DNA of 64,000 nucleotides, taken from positions 2,108,001-2,172,000 of the forward strand of contig NZ_CP133656.1 of the NCBI RefSeq assembly GCF_036885195.1, read 5' to 3'. Positions within the stretch are counted from its first letter, which is position 1. Every line of letters begins with the position of its first letter. The translations under genes were made by a program, and so were the position numbers. Below the pieces are notes generated by a model, which was not told where the DNA came from, ran no database searches, and was given only the letters and a program-made list of their open reading frames with translations. Source of the stretch: Pectobacterium cacticida (GTDB lineage Bacteria > Pseudomonadota > Gammaproteobacteria > Enterobacterales > Enterobacteriaceae). This document shows, piece by piece, positions 18,947 to 28,415 of the stretch.

Positions 18947-19594
18947 ATGAAAAAAGCACTGCTACTGATTGATTTGCAAAATGATTTTTGTCCTGGTGGT
19001 TCATTGGCCGTTAAGGAGGGCGATCGCGTTATTGATATTGCCAACCGTGCCATTGATGCCTGCGAGGCGGCAGGCGTTACGATAATCGCCAGTCAGGATT
19101 GGCATCCTGCTAATCACGGTAGTTTTGCTGCTAATGCACATGCCAGCATCGGCGATACCGGTGAATTAAATGGATTACCGCAGGTATGGTGGCCCGTTCA
19201 CTGCGTACAGCACACAGCAGGCGCAGACCTCCATCCGGCATTACATCGGTCTGCCATTCAGTGGATTGTGCGAAAAGGGACTCAGCCTGAGGTTGACAGC
19301 TATAGCGCTTTTTTCGATAACGGACATCGGGTTAAAACCGATCTGGATGCATGGCTACGCGCTCACCAGATTACCCATCTGACGATAATGGGGCTGGCAA
19401 CAGATTATTGCGTAAAGTTCAGCGTGTTAGATGCCATAGACTTGGGATACCACACCGAGGTGCTGGTAGATGGCTGTCGTGGTGTAAACCTCTTACCTAA
19501 CGACAGCGATGCGGCACTACAAGAGATGGCGCAGCGGGGGGCAATACTAACAGATATAACGCGGTTCCTTGCCACTCTACCGTCAATCCGCTGA
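18947..19594 (+). CDS. pncA: Nicotinamidase PncA
   Basis: PncA deamidates nicotinamide to nicotinate for NAD recycling (and activates pyrazinamide). The catalytic triad is visible: Asp in LLLIDLQNDFCPGG, Lys in IVRKGTQPEVDSYSAFFDN, and the nucleophilic Cys in GLATDYCVKFSVLDA. Metal-binding DWHPANHGSF is also present. Length of 215 matches the family. The gene is 92 bases after sppA in the same direction. The gap holds an imperfect inverted repeat (CAATCATC / GGTGATTG) that may end sppA transcription. Confidence 0.95.
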   Translation: MKKALLLIDLQNDFCPGGSLAVKEGDRVIDIANRAIDACEAAGVTIIASQDWHPANHGSFAANAHASIGDTGELNGLPQVWWPVHCVQHTAGADLHPALHRSAIQWIVRKGTQPEVDSYSAFFDNGHRVKTDLDAWLRAHQITHLTIMGLATDYCVKFSVLDAIDLGYHTEVLVDGCRGVNLLPNDSDAALQEMAQRGAILTDITRFLATLPSIR

Positions 19595-19631
19595 TTATCG
19601 GTAACGGGCGTCGCCGGGTTAAATATGCCGT

Positions 19632-19916
19632 TTATGCATCTGGCTTTAGCCTAACAATCGCATCGGCTTGCGTAAATTGACGCTTTAGTTCCTGCTTGCT
19701 CTTCAGCACAATTTCACCATCAGTGCCAATCGTCATGTGTTCAGCCTGCGTATTATGGCGAGCCTGCCACAGCATAACCATTTGCAGACAGTTCTCTTTC
19801 TGTTCAGGCGTCAATGCGACCCCATCCGGCCATTTACCCAGTTCCACGGCCGTCACTATCCGTTGGTAAATGGTTGGCGTCATGGCGTCAATCAACTCAT
19901 TGAGTTCCATACCCAT
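19632..19916 (-). CDS. yeaC: DUF1315 protein YeaC
   Basis: This is a 94-residue conserved protein of unknown function, with the strongly conserved core TAVELGKWPDGVALTPEQKE followed by NCLQMVMLWQARHN. No signal peptide or membrane segment is present. GGAG sits five bases before the first ATG, so I keep that start rather than the second Met. It lies just downstream of msrB on the same strand, as in E. coli. Confidence 0.92.
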   Translation of the reverse strand: MGMELNELIDAMTPTIYQRIVTAVELGKWPDGVALTPEQKENCLQMVMLWQARHNTQAEHMTIGTDGEIVLKSKQELKRQFTQADAIVRLKPDA

Positions 19917-20043
19917 TTCTGCTCCAAGAAAATACAGCGCTTTACTCGCGCAACGATTATAGTCCAGATATTCATGGCATATCGCAACATTTGCATTCTC
20001 ATAACATTTGTATTTTCATAAGAATGGCTGAATCGTTTAAAGC

Positions 20044-20463
20044 TTATCCATCAATGCGCTCGCCATTCGCCTTGTCGATAAAGCTCAGCGAGGCGGAATT
20101 AACACAATAACGTTCGCCAGTGGTTGGGGGGCCATCAGGGAAGACATGGCCCAGATGCGCATCGCACTGCCCACAGCGAATCTCAATACGACGCATATTG
20201 TGCGAATCGTCTTCCAGATAGCGAATGGCATCAATGGCAACAGGCCGATCAAAACTTGGCCAACCGCAACCTGAATCATATTTGCTATCGGAATAAAATA
20301 GTGGGGCCTGACAACACAGGCAGTGATAGATGCCGGTGCGTTTGTTATGCAGTAGCTTGCCTGAAAATGCGGGTTCCGTACCGCGTTGCTGAGTGACATA
20401 GCGCTGCATCTCAGTCAATTCTGTATCATCGGAAGGTGTTGGTGTAGCAGAGTCGTTAATCAT
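20044..20463 (-). CDS. msrB: Peptide-methionine (R)-S-oxide reductase MsrB
   Basis: MsrB repairs the R-epimer of methionine sulfoxide in oxidised proteins. The two CXXC zinc pairs are present (HCLCCQAPLF and IRCGQCDAHLGHVF). The catalytic cysteine is in GERYCVNSASLSF, and SGCGWPSFDRPV is the substrate-pocket motif. The protein has 139 residues (E. coli 137). It is divergent from gapA, with about 350 bases between the starts. Confidence 0.96.
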   Translation of the reverse strand: MINDSATPTPSDDTELTEMQRYVTQQRGTEPAFSGKLLHNKRTGIYHCLCCQAPLFYSDSKYDSGCGWPSFDRPVAIDAIRYLEDDSHNMRRIEIRCGQCDAHLGHVFPDGPPTTGERYCVNSASLSFIDKANGERIDG

Positions 20464-20813
20464 GAAAGTCTCACAGCTGGAGCATCAATTCGTTAGGCTG
20501 TCGATTATAACAAGAGCTTAACAATCTGGTAGACTGTTATCACTTAATCCTCTGCATGTTTTAAGCATGAGCCTTTAATTGTGACATGCATCACATATAG
20601 AGAACACATGGGCTTTATATGATACGTTTCGCCCCAATATCAGTCTTAGATGTTACTAAGTTACAGGTTCAATCGGTTTTCGTACAAGGATTAGTCATAG
20701 GTTTGACTTACCGCAACTATTGACACGATTCCGCTTGACGCTCAGCAAGGTTTTTGTAATTTTACAACCAACCCTTTTACTCACTATTCACAAACCAATA
20801 GCTGGTGGAATAT
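20464..20813. other. msrB-gapA divergent regulatory region
   Basis: These 350 bases hold no gene. They carry the gapA promoters, including a consensus CRP site at 20580-20595, and the msrB promoter. Confidence 0.7.
20580..20595 (+). promoter_or_regulatory. CRP-binding site upstream of gapA
   Basis: The site reads TGTGACATGCATCACA, a near-perfect palindrome of the CRP core (TGTGA-N6-TCACA). It lies about 220 bases before the gapA start. CRP control of a gapA promoter is known in E. coli. Confidence 0.75.
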
Positions 20814-21809
20814 ATGACTATCAAAGTAGGTATCAACGGTTTTGGCCGTATCGGCCGTATTGTTTTCCGCGCCGCGCAAGAACGTTCTGACATCGAGATT
20901 GTTGCAATTAACGATCTGTTAGATGCGAATTACATGGCGTACATGCTGAAGTACGATTCCACACATGGTCGTTTCAACGGCACCGTTGACGTTAAAGATG
21001 GCCACCTGATTGTTAACGGTAAAACCATCCGTGTTACCGCAGAACGCGATCCTGCCAATCTGAAATGGAACGAAGCCAACGTCGATATCGTTGCTGAAGC
21101 GACCGGCCTGTTCCTGACTGACGAAACTGCGCGTAAACACATCGCTGCTGGCGCGAAAAAAGTCGTTCTGACAGGGCCTTCCAAAGACAATACGCCAATG
21201 TTCGTAATGGGCGTTAACCACAAAACTTACGCCGGCCAGGACATCGTGTCTAACGCGTCTTGCACCACTAACTGCCTTGCTCCGCTGGCAAAAGTGATTA
21301 ACGATAACTTCGGCATCGTTGAAGCGCTAATGACGACCGTTCACGCGACCACTGCAACGCAGAAAACCGTTGATGGCCCGTCTCATAAAGACTGGCGTGG
21401 CGGCCGCGGTGCGTCTCAGAACATCATCCCTTCTTCTACTGGCGCAGCGAAAGCCGTAGGTAAAGTCATCCCTGAACTGAACGGTAAACTGACAGGTATG
21501 GCGTTCCGCGTTCCTACGCCTAACGTATCGGTTGTTGACCTGACAGCGCGTCTGGAAAAACCAGCGTCTTACAAAGAAATTTGTGCCGCAATCAAAGCTG
21601 CCTCTGAAGGTGAGTTGAAAGGCGTACTGGGTTACACTGAAGACGACGTTGTTTCTACCGATTTCAACGGTGAAACACTGACATCAGTGTTTGATGCCAA
21701 AGCCGGTATCGCACTGAGCGACAACTTTGTGAAACTGGTTTCCTGGTATGACAATGAAACAGGTTACTCAAACAAAGTCCTGGATCTGATCGCGCACATT
21801 GCAAAATAA
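20814..21809 (+). CDS. gapA: Glyceraldehyde-3-phosphate dehydrogenase A
   Basis: GapA is the central glycolytic enzyme that oxidises glyceraldehyde-3-phosphate with NAD+ and phosphate. The NAD-binding GINGFGRIGRIVFR opens the protein, the catalytic cysteine is in SNASCTTNCLAPL, and SWYDNETGYSNKVLDL closes it. Length is 331 residues. The true start is the ATG at 20814 (MTIKVGIN), although a GTG three codons earlier is in frame. Codon choice looks strongly optimised, as expected for a very highly expressed gene. Confidence 0.98.
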   Translation: MTIKVGINGFGRIGRIVFRAAQERSDIEIVAINDLLDANYMAYMLKYDSTHGRFNGTVDVKDGHLIVNGKTIRVTAERDPANLKWNEANVDIVAEATGLFLTDETARKHIAAGAKKVVLTGPSKDNTPMFVMGVNHKTYAGQDIVSNASCTTNCLAPLAKVINDNFGIVEALMTTVHATTATQKTVDGPSHKDWRGGRGASQNIIPSSTGAAKAVGKVIPELNGKLTGMAFRVPTPNVSVVDLTARLEKPASYKEICAAIKAASEGELKGVLGYTEDDVVSTDFNGETLTSVFDAKAGIALSDNFVKLVSWYDNETGYSNKVLDLIAHIAK

Positions 21810-21829
21810 GCGTCGGCGATGATTCGGTG

Positions 21830-21862
21830 AAAAAAGGGCGACGCGATGTCGCCCTTTTTTAT
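21830..21862 (+). terminator. Rho-independent terminator of gapA
   Basis: The hairpin GGGCGAC-gcgat-GTCGCCC has A6 on the left and T6 on the right, starting 20 bases after the stop. It can work in both directions. Confidence 0.9.
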
Positions 21863-21913
21863 TATTAATTGCAGATTTGTTTTACAACGAAAAAAATCAA
21901 AAAAGGCCTTATC

Positions 21914-22783
21914 ATGCATAACACCCTTTTCTCGCTCCCCATCACCAAACAGATCAACGAGACGCTGAGTCAACGTCAGTTGGGCCAATTACCGATTATC
22001 GTCGTTGAGCACCCAGAAGTTCGTGCTGCTGTCGCATTACAAGGTGCGCACCTGCTCAGCTGGCAACCGACGAACGAAGAACCCGTGCTCTGGTTAAGTG
22101 ACAATTCGCCTTTTACTCACCACGTCGCAATCCGTGGTGGGATACCGATTTGTTTCCCATGGTTTGGCCCCTTCGCAGAACCTAACCATGGTTTTGCCCG
22201 CCTGTTGCCATGGGAATTCACCGCCCACAGTGAGGATCGGCATGGCGTACAACTCACATTCACGCTGCGCGACAATGAAGAAACGCGTCAGAGTTGGCCG
22301 CATGAATTTACGCTTATTGCCCGCTTCAAGCTGGGTAAGGAATGCGGTATTGAACTGGAAGCGCATGGCGATTATCGCATTACCAGCGCGCTACACACCT
22401 ATTTCAACATCGGCGATATCAGCGATATTCGCATTGCGGGTCTGGGCGATTCCTACATTGATAAAGTCGATGGGGGCAAACAGGCGTCTCAGCAAGGCGA
22501 TCTGGTGTTCACCGATCGTACTGACCGTATTTATACCCAGCCGCAGGAGACCAGCGTGATTCATGACGCAGGGCTGAAACGCGTCATTGAAATTCACCAT
22601 GAGCATCATAGCGATGTCGTCGCGTGGAACCCTGGTGCAGCACTCTCGCGTACTATTAGCGATATGCCAGACGACGGGTATAAAACGTTTGTATGTGTGG
22701 AAACCGCTCGGATCGGTCAACCCTTTGAGGCAGCAACAAAAGCGCCAGCGCGCCTGGCAACGGTAATTCGCATTAAAAAATAA
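21914..22783 (+). CDS. yeaD: D-hexose-6-phosphate mutarotase YeaD
   Basis: This aldose-1-epimerase-fold enzyme interconverts anomers of hexose 6-phosphates. Motifs include GAHLLSWQP, IRGGIPICFPWFGPF, HGFARLLPWEF, ALHTYFNIGDI and VAWNPGAALS; the histidines and glutamate of the family active site are retained. The ATG at 21914 (MHNTLFSLP) has AAAAAGG upstream, whereas the frame's earlier ATG gives a non-conserved lysine-rich extension. Length is 289 residues. It follows gapA, as in E. coli, separated by a terminator. Confidence 0.93.
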   Translation: MHNTLFSLPITKQINETLSQRQLGQLPIIVVEHPEVRAAVALQGAHLLSWQPTNEEPVLWLSDNSPFTHHVAIRGGIPICFPWFGPFAEPNHGFARLLPWEFTAHSEDRHGVQLTFTLRDNEETRQSWPHEFTLIARFKLGKECGIELEAHGDYRITSALHTYFNIGDISDIRIAGLGDSYIDKVDGGKQASQQGDLVFTDRTDRIYTQPQETSVIHDAGLKRVIEIHHEHHSDVVAWNPGAALSRTISDMPDDGYKTFVCVETARIGQPFEAATKAPARLATVIRIKK

Positions 22784-22847
22784 TCTCGATTTTTCTACGT
22801 TCATCGGGGGCCGCTTCCCGCCCCCTTGATCCTGCGTTTGTTTGCCT

Positions 22848-23735
22848 CTATACCACATCCAGCCGCAGTTTGTGCGTCGGCGGCGGAAAAGCCTGATCTA
22901 ACTGCGCGCAATCCTCCATCGAGAGCATCACCCCTAGGGCCTTCGCATTTTCCTGAACATGCGCAACGGAACTCGCTTTAGGGATCGCAATCACCCCCGG
23001 CTGACGAATAACCCAAGCTAATAAGAGTTGAGCGGGCGTGATGCCTTTTTCACGCGCCATGTGATTCACCAGCGGATGTGAAAACAGTCCCTCACGCAGC
23101 CGCCCCGCCTGCGCCAGCGGGCAGTATGCCATCACGGGAAGCGACTGTTGCTGACACCACGGTAACAAATCAAATTCAATACCGCGCGACGCCAAATGGT
23201 ATAGCACCTGATTCGTCATACAGCGCTTCCCTCCCTGTAATGACCATAGCGCCTGCATGTCATTTAGATCGAAATTAGACACGCCCCACTGGCCGATTTT
23301 ACCTGCCTGCTGCAATCGCTCCATGGCGATGATCGTATCGACTAATGGAATAGTCCCGCGCCAGTGCAATAGATAAAGATCGATATGATCCGTTTGCAAT
23401 CGTTTCAGGCTGCGTTCACACGCCTGTATTGCTTTATCGCCGCCTGCGTTATGCGGGTAAACTTTGGATACCAGATACACGCTGTCACGACGTCCGCGTA
23501 TTGCTTCGCCGACCACCCGCTCTGCCCCGCCGTCCGCATACATTTCAGCCGTGTCAATCACCGATAGCCCGAGATCGAGACCGGCCTGCAACGCCGCCAC
23601 CTCTTGCGCTTTCATCAGCGCATCTTCACCCATGAACCATGTTCCCTGGCCGATGGCCGGGACACGAGTGCCATCGGGAAAACGAATCGTTTTGGGCGTA
23701 TGGGCTGCGTTGGAAATACCGAAAGTTTTTGTCAT
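22848..23735 (-). CDS. yeaE: Aldo-keto reductase YeaE
   Basis: This is a NADPH-dependent aldo/keto reductase, thought to reduce methylglyoxal in E. coli. The catalytic tetrad can be read: Asp in VIDTAEMYADGGAE (with the Tyr in the same motif), Lys in YLVSKVYP, and His in DLYLLHWRG. The cofactor-binding C-terminal part includes VIAIPKASSVAHVQEN. The ATG at 23735 has GGGAGGT upstream; a GTG two codons earlier is less likely. Length is 295 residues. Confidence 0.94.
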   Translation of the reverse strand: MTKTFGISNAAHTPKTIRFPDGTRVPAIGQGTWFMGEDALMKAQEVAALQAGLDLGLSVIDTAEMYADGGAERVVGEAIRGRRDSVYLVSKVYPHNAGGDKAIQACERSLKRLQTDHIDLYLLHWRGTIPLVDTIIAMERLQQAGKIGQWGVSNFDLNDMQALWSLQGGKRCMTNQVLYHLASRGIEFDLLPWCQQQSLPVMAYCPLAQAGRLREGLFSHPLVNHMAREKGITPAQLLLAWVIRQPGVIAIPKASSVAHVQENAKALGVMLSMEDCAQLDQAFPPPTHKLRLDVV

Positions 23736-23851
23736 GCGCACCTCCCTTATTGATGATCACCGTAGCATAGCTTTTAGCGCACTATAAACGTGCAAATGGG
23801 GTGACATCACCCCATTATTGTACGGCAAGTGCACTATGTGCAGGCATTCAA

Positions 23852-24601
23852 TCAGAAACGATAGCTGACGCCAGCACTCATTAAGACGCTATGATTGCTA
23901 TCAACAATTGGGCTATCTTTCGTCTCGTCAGACAACCGCGTGTAGCGGCCAACGGCCCAGGCGCTCCACTGAGCATTGATCTTATATCCAGCACTCAGCT
24001 CAAGATACGGTGCCCAACCATCACCCGGTTTATACTGATTAAAACCGGAGCGCGCGGACTCTTTGCCGCTAACGCCATAATAATATTGGTTCATGTTTTC
24101 GCTGAACCAGGTCGCGCCAATACCCGGTGTGATACTCAAATCTCCCATTGAGAAACGGTAAAGATAAGCGGTATCCCACGCGAAGCCGTTGCTGTAATCC
24201 AGCGTATCGCCTGCCAGCACGGTACGGATTTCCCCCCAATCGGCAATATGCCGATAGGCCGCCCCCGCCATTAACGTCCCGCGGCGTTTATCTAACTGCT
24301 TCATGCGCGGATCGTCGCTATCTCCGGGTTTAAAACCCAAAGGCAGATAGTAAGCCGTTAAAGAGAGTCGATTTGCTCCTTCATTCCATAGGTAGTACCC
24401 GCCCCCTAATCCACGGAAATAAAATTTTTCACTTTCATAATTCAGTACAGGAAGCGGATAGACATCATTATCAACACCACGGTAGATGGAATTTGAACCC
24501 ACAGCGCCAAGGCCCAGCGATACACCGTCGGCATAGACTGAAGGCAGCAGGCCAAGGCCCAATAGTAGTGCAGCTAGCCTAGAGAGTTGCATTCTTTTCA
24601 C
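23852..24601 (-). CDS. mipA: MltA-interacting outer-membrane protein MipA/OmpV
   Basis: This outer-membrane beta-barrel protein is a scaffold for the murein transglycosylase MltA and PBP1B in E. coli. A signal peptide (to about residue 24, SVYA-DG) leads a 225-residue mature barrel with alternating strands; FRGLGGGYYLWNEG, TLAGDTLDYSNGF-type and YYYGVSGKESARSGFNQY motifs are characteristic. It ends with Phe (VSYRF), the outer-membrane assembly signal. The GTG at 24601 and the ATG at 24592 are both possible starts. In E. coli it is also next to yeaG. Confidence 0.93.
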   Translation of the reverse strand: MKRMQLSRLAALLLGLGLLPSVYADGVSLGLGAVGSNSIYRGVDNDVYPLPVLNYESEKFYFRGLGGGYYLWNEGANRLSLTAYYLPLGFKPGDSDDPRMKQLDKRRGTLMAGAAYRHIADWGEIRTVLAGDTLDYSNGFAWDTAYLYRFSMGDLSITPGIGATWFSENMNQYYYGVSGKESARSGFNQYKPGDGWAPYLELSAGYKINAQWSAWAVGRYTRLSDETKDSPIVDSNHSVLMSAGVSYRF

Positions 24602-25048
24602 AGTTTCTATTTCCTATAACAGATAATTATTATGAAACATGATAGTTAATTACACACATTTACGTTTGGGCTATATAAAAATAGCATGAATGAATAACCT
24701 ACCCATCGATGATTTTCACCTCCGTGACAGCGGAATAGGCAGCGCATTTAAGGCCAAACGCTGATTCTCTATAATGTTACACGGGTTTTTCTGAAAGTGA
24801 GTCCTTGAAATATCTTAAAAATATGTCCGAGGACGAGAGGCAATTTTACGAATGCAAACTACGCTTAATTATAGAAGGTGACATTTCCCGTCCAGCTTGT
24901 ATGAATTAAATCACAATACTCTGATGCTGTAAGTTGGCATGAGGGTTGCTGGGCTAAGAAACAGTCTTCTTCCAGAGGGCAATATTAATAGGCCTATATT
25001 CTACGCGCTCTCTTAATCTATGCTAATCGACGAAGGACGGGCATCGCT
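24602..25048. other. mipA-yeaG divergent regulatory region
   Basis: These 447 bases hold no gene. They contain the sigma-54 promoter of yeaGH at 24934-24950. The rest is AT-rich and has no site I can name. Confidence 0.6.
24934..24950 (+). promoter_or_regulatory. Sigma-54 (RpoN) promoter of yeaGH
   Basis: The sequence TTGGCATGAGGGTTGCT has the invariant GG (24936-24937) and GC (24948-24949) exactly ten bases apart, as in the consensus TGGCAC-N5-TTGCW. Transcription would begin about 12 bases after the GC, giving an untranslated leader of roughly 90 bases. E. coli yeaGH is known to be sigma-54 and NtrC dependent. Confidence 0.85.
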
Positions 25049-26983
25049 ATGAACCTATTTGATCACTACCGTCAGCGCTATGACGCTGCCAAGGACGAAG
25101 CGTTTACTCTGCAGGAATTCCTTAACATCTGTGCGAAGGATCGCACTGCCTATGCCAACGCTGCAGAAAGATTGTTAACCGCTATCGGTGAACCCGTAAT
25201 GGTGGATACCGCCCAGGATTCGCGACTATCGCGCCTATTCTCGAACCGGATTATCGCTCGCTATCCGGCCTTTGAAGAATTTTACGGGATGGAGGAGGCG
25301 ATAGAACAAATTGTTTCTTACCTAAGGCATGCCGCTCAGGGATTAGAAGAGAAGAAACAGATCCTATATTTGCTCGGGCCTGTGGGCGGCGGGAAATCGT
25401 CTCTGGCGGAACGCCTGAAAGCACTTATGCAGCGTGTTCCCATTTACGTCCTCAGTGCGAATGGTGAACGTAGCCCGGTCAATGACCACCCTCTTTGCCT
25501 GTTTAACCCACAGGAAGATGCAGCGATATTAGAGAAAGAGTATGCGATTCCACGACGCTATCTCGGCACCATCATGTCACCCTGGGCAGCGAAGCGCCTT
25601 CAGGAATTCGGCGGAGATATCACCCAATTCAGCGTCGTCAAAGTATGGCCATCCATTCTGGCGCAAATAGGGATCGCGAAAACCGAACCGGGTGATGAGA
25701 ACAATCAGGATATTTCAGCCCTGGTCGGTAAGGTCGATATCCGCAAGTTGGAGCATTTTGCACAGAATGATCCCGATGCCTACGGCTATTCTGGCGCACT
25801 GTGCCGTGCGAATCAGGGCATTATGGAATTCGTTGAAATGTTTAAGGCGCCGATCAAGGTGCTCCACCCACTGCTGACCGCCACGCAGGAAGGTAACTAT
25901 AACGGAACCGAGGGTATTGCCGCCCTCCCCTTTAACGGGATTATTCTGGCGCATTCCAATGAATCCGAGTGGGTGCAATTCCGCAATAATAAGAACAATG
26001 AAGCATTTCTCGATCGCGTCTACATCGTCAAAGTCCCCTATTGCCTACGCGTTTCCGAAGAGGTCAAAATATACGATAAGCTGTTGAATCACAGTGAACT
26101 AGCGCATGCGCCCTGCGCCCCCGGCACGCTGGAAACGCTGGCCCGCTTCTCGATTTTATCGCGCCTGAAAGAACCGGAAAACTCCAGCATCTACTCTAAG
26201 ATGCGGGTTTATGACGGGGAGAGCCTGAAAGATACCGACCCCAAAGCGAAATCCTATCAGGAGTACCGCGATTACGCCGGTGTGGATGAAGGAATGAACG
26301 GCCTGTCGACGCGCTTTGCTTTTAAGATCCTGTCTCGTGTCTTTAACTTCGATCACGGCGAAGTAGCCGCCAACCCGGTACACCTGTTCTATGTATTGGA
26401 GCAGCAAATCGAGCGCGAACAGTTCCCGCAAGAACAGGCAGAGAAATATCTGGAACACTTGAAAGGCTACTTGATACCTAAGTATGCCGAATTTATCGGT
26501 AAAGAGATTCAAACGGCCTACCTCGAATCCTATTCCGAATACGGGCAAAACATTTTCGATCGTTATGTTACCTATGCGGATTTCTGGATTCAGGATCAGG
26601 AGTACCGCGATCTGGACACCGGCCAACTGTTTGACCGTGAATCGCTGAATGCCGAGTTGGAAAAGATCGAGAAACCCGCGGGGATCAGTAACCCAAAAGA
26701 CTTCCGCAACGAGATAGTAAACTTCGTACTCCGTGCTCGCGCAAATCACAGCGGACGGAACCCCAACTGGACCAGCTACGAAAAACTGCGCACGGTTATC
26801 GAGAAGAAAATGTTCTCCAACACGGAAGAGCTACTGCCGGTGATATCGTTCAATACCAAGACTTCCACCGACGAACAGAAAAAACATGATGACTTCGTCG
26901 ATCGTATGATGGAAAAAGGGTATACCCGGAAGCAGGTGCGTTTGCTATGCGAGTGGTACCTACGGGTGAGGAAATCATCGTAA
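25049..26983 (+). CDS. yeaG: PrkA-family serine protein kinase YeaG
   Basis: This is an AAA+ ATPase domain fused to a PrkA C-terminal kinase-like domain, implicated in nitrogen-starvation responses and persistence in E. coli. The P-loop is LLGPVGGGKSSLAERLK near residue 112, and the Walker-B/sensor region is in GIIGLAHSNESEW-like sequence (here FNGIILAHSNESEW). The conserved C-terminal PrkA part includes GMNGLSTRFAFKILSRVF. Length of 644 equals E. coli YeaG. It is followed by yeaH after 36 bases, forming the conserved operon. Confidence 0.97.
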   Translation: MNLFDHYRQRYDAAKDEAFTLQEFLNICAKDRTAYANAAERLLTAIGEPVMVDTAQDSRLSRLFSNRIIARYPAFEEFYGMEEAIEQIVSYLRHAAQGLEEKKQILYLLGPVGGGKSSLAERLKALMQRVPIYVLSANGERSPVNDHPLCLFNPQEDAAILEKEYAIPRRYLGTIMSPWAAKRLQEFGGDITQFSVVKVWPSILAQIGIAKTEPGDENNQDISALVGKVDIRKLEHFAQNDPDAYGYSGALCRANQGIMEFVEMFKAPIKVLHPLLTATQEGNYNGTEGIAALPFNGIILAHSNESEWVQFRNNKNNEAFLDRVYIVKVPYCLRVSEEVKIYDKLLNHSELAHAPCAPGTLETLARFSILSRLKEPENSSIYSKMRVYDGESLKDTDPKAKSYQEYRDYAGVDEGMNGLSTRFAFKILSRVFNFDHGEVAANPVHLFYVLEQQIEREQFPQEQAEKYLEHLKGYLIPKYAEFIGKEIQTAYLESYSEYGQNIFDRYVTYADFWIQDQEYRDLDTGQLFDRESLNAELEKIEKPAGISNPKDFRNEIVNFVLRARANHSGRNPNWTSYEKLRTVIEKKMFSNTEELLPVISFNTKTSTDEQKKHDDFVDRMMEKGYTRKQVRLLCEWYLRVRKSS

Positions 26984-27019
26984 TGACGTACGAGGCTGGC
27001 AACAGCAGTGGGAGGGAAC

Positions 27020-28294
27020 ATGGCTTATTTTATTGACAGGCGGCTAAACGGCAAGAATAAAAGCGCGGTAAATCGCCAACGCTTTCTACGCCGCTATAAG
27101 TCACAAATAAAACAGTCGATTTCCGAGGCCATTAATAAGCGTTCGGTGACCGACATTGAAAGCGGTGAGTCGGTGTCTATCCCTAATGCCGACATTAACG
27201 AACCCATGTTCCACCAGGGGCGTGGGGGACGTCGCCATCGCGTTCATCCTGGTAACGATCATTTCGTACAGAACGATAAAATTGAGCGGCCACAAGGAGG
27301 TGGCGGCGGAGGGGCCGGACAGGGGGACGCCAGTCAAGATGGCGAAGGCGAAGACGAATTTGTTTTTCAGATCTCCAAAGATGAGTATCTGGATTTGTTG
27401 TTCGAAGATCTGGCGCTGCCAAACCTTAAAAAAACGCAGCATCAGCAGATGAGCGAATATAAAACCCATCGTGCAGGCTATACCGCTAACGGGGTTCCAG
27501 CCAATATCAGCGTGGTGCGGTCGCTACAAAACTCACTGGCACGCCGCATGGCGATGACTGCGGGTAAACGCCGCACGCTGCATGAACTGGAAGAAACCCT
27601 CGCGCAATTGGCCCATAGCGAACCCGTACAATTATTGGAGGAGGAACGGTTGCGCCAGGCAATCGCCGACCTACGTCAGAAAATCGCCCGCGTGCCTTTT
27701 ATTGATACGTTTGACTTGCGCTACAAGAATTATGAGCGCCGGGCTGAACCCTCAAGCCAGGCGGTAATGTTCTGTTTGATGGATGTATCAGGGTCGATGG
27801 ATCAAGCAACGAAGGACATGGCGAAACGCTTTTATATTCTCCTGTATCTCTTCCTCAGCAGAAATTATAAAAACGTGGATGTGGTTTATATTCGCCACCA
27901 TACGCAGGCTAAGGAAGTGGATGAACAGGAGTTCTTCTACTCTCAAGAAACCGGCGGCACTATTGTTTCAAGTGCATTAAAGCTTATGGAGGAGGTCATG
28001 CATGAGCGTTACGACCCTGAACAGTGGAACGTTTATGCAGCACAGGCATCGGATGGCGATAACTGGGCCGATGATTCCCCCCTGTGCCGCCAGATACTGG
28101 CGAACCGCCTTTTACCGAGAGTACGCTACTATAGCTATATCGAAATTACCCGACGTTCACATCAAACGCTTTGGCGCGAATATGAAACGTTACGTAATAC
28201 GTTCGATAACTTCGCAATGCAACATATTCGCGAGCAGGATGATATCTATCCGGTCTTCCGTGAACTGTTCCATAAACAAACCCTAGGGAATTAG
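27020..28294 (+). CDS. yeaH: DUF444 / von Willebrand-type protein YeaH
   Basis: YeaH is the operon partner of the YeaG kinase. The N-terminal part is basic (MAYFIDRRLNGKNKSAVNRQ), and a glycine-rich linker (QGGGGGGAGQGD) and acidic stretch follow near residue 100. The C-terminal half has a von Willebrand factor A-like fold with a MIDAS motif DVSGSMDQ and QASDGDNWADDS. Length is 424 (E. coli 427). The ATG at 27020 has GGGAGGG upstream; a GTG four codons earlier is in frame. Biochemical activity is not known. Confidence 0.95.
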   Translation: MAYFIDRRLNGKNKSAVNRQRFLRRYKSQIKQSISEAINKRSVTDIESGESVSIPNADINEPMFHQGRGGRRHRVHPGNDHFVQNDKIERPQGGGGGGAGQGDASQDGEGEDEFVFQISKDEYLDLLFEDLALPNLKKTQHQQMSEYKTHRAGYTANGVPANISVVRSLQNSLARRMAMTAGKRRTLHELEETLAQLAHSEPVQLLEEERLRQAIADLRQKIARVPFIDTFDLRYKNYERRAEPSSQAVMFCLMDVSGSMDQATKDMAKRFYILLYLFLSRNYKNVDVVYIRHHTQAKEVDEQEFFYSQETGGTIVSSALKLMEEVMHERYDPEQWNVYAAQASDGDNWADDSPLCRQILANRLLPRVRYYSYIEITRRSHQTLWREYETLRNTFDNFAMQHIREQDDIYPVFRELFHKQTLGN

Positions 28295-28415
28295 TGGGCA
28301 TTTATTAGCCAGTTATCTACTGATTATCTGGCTGATAACTCACTGTTGATGCTTTTATATAAACATGTATTTATAATGCATTTTTATAGCATTATTTCAG
28401 TACAGAGAGCCGTTT

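Noticed and set aside
26156..26749. A 197-codon minus-strand frame antisense to yeaG
   Set aside because: It falls inside the conserved PrkA sequence and shows no independent similarity.
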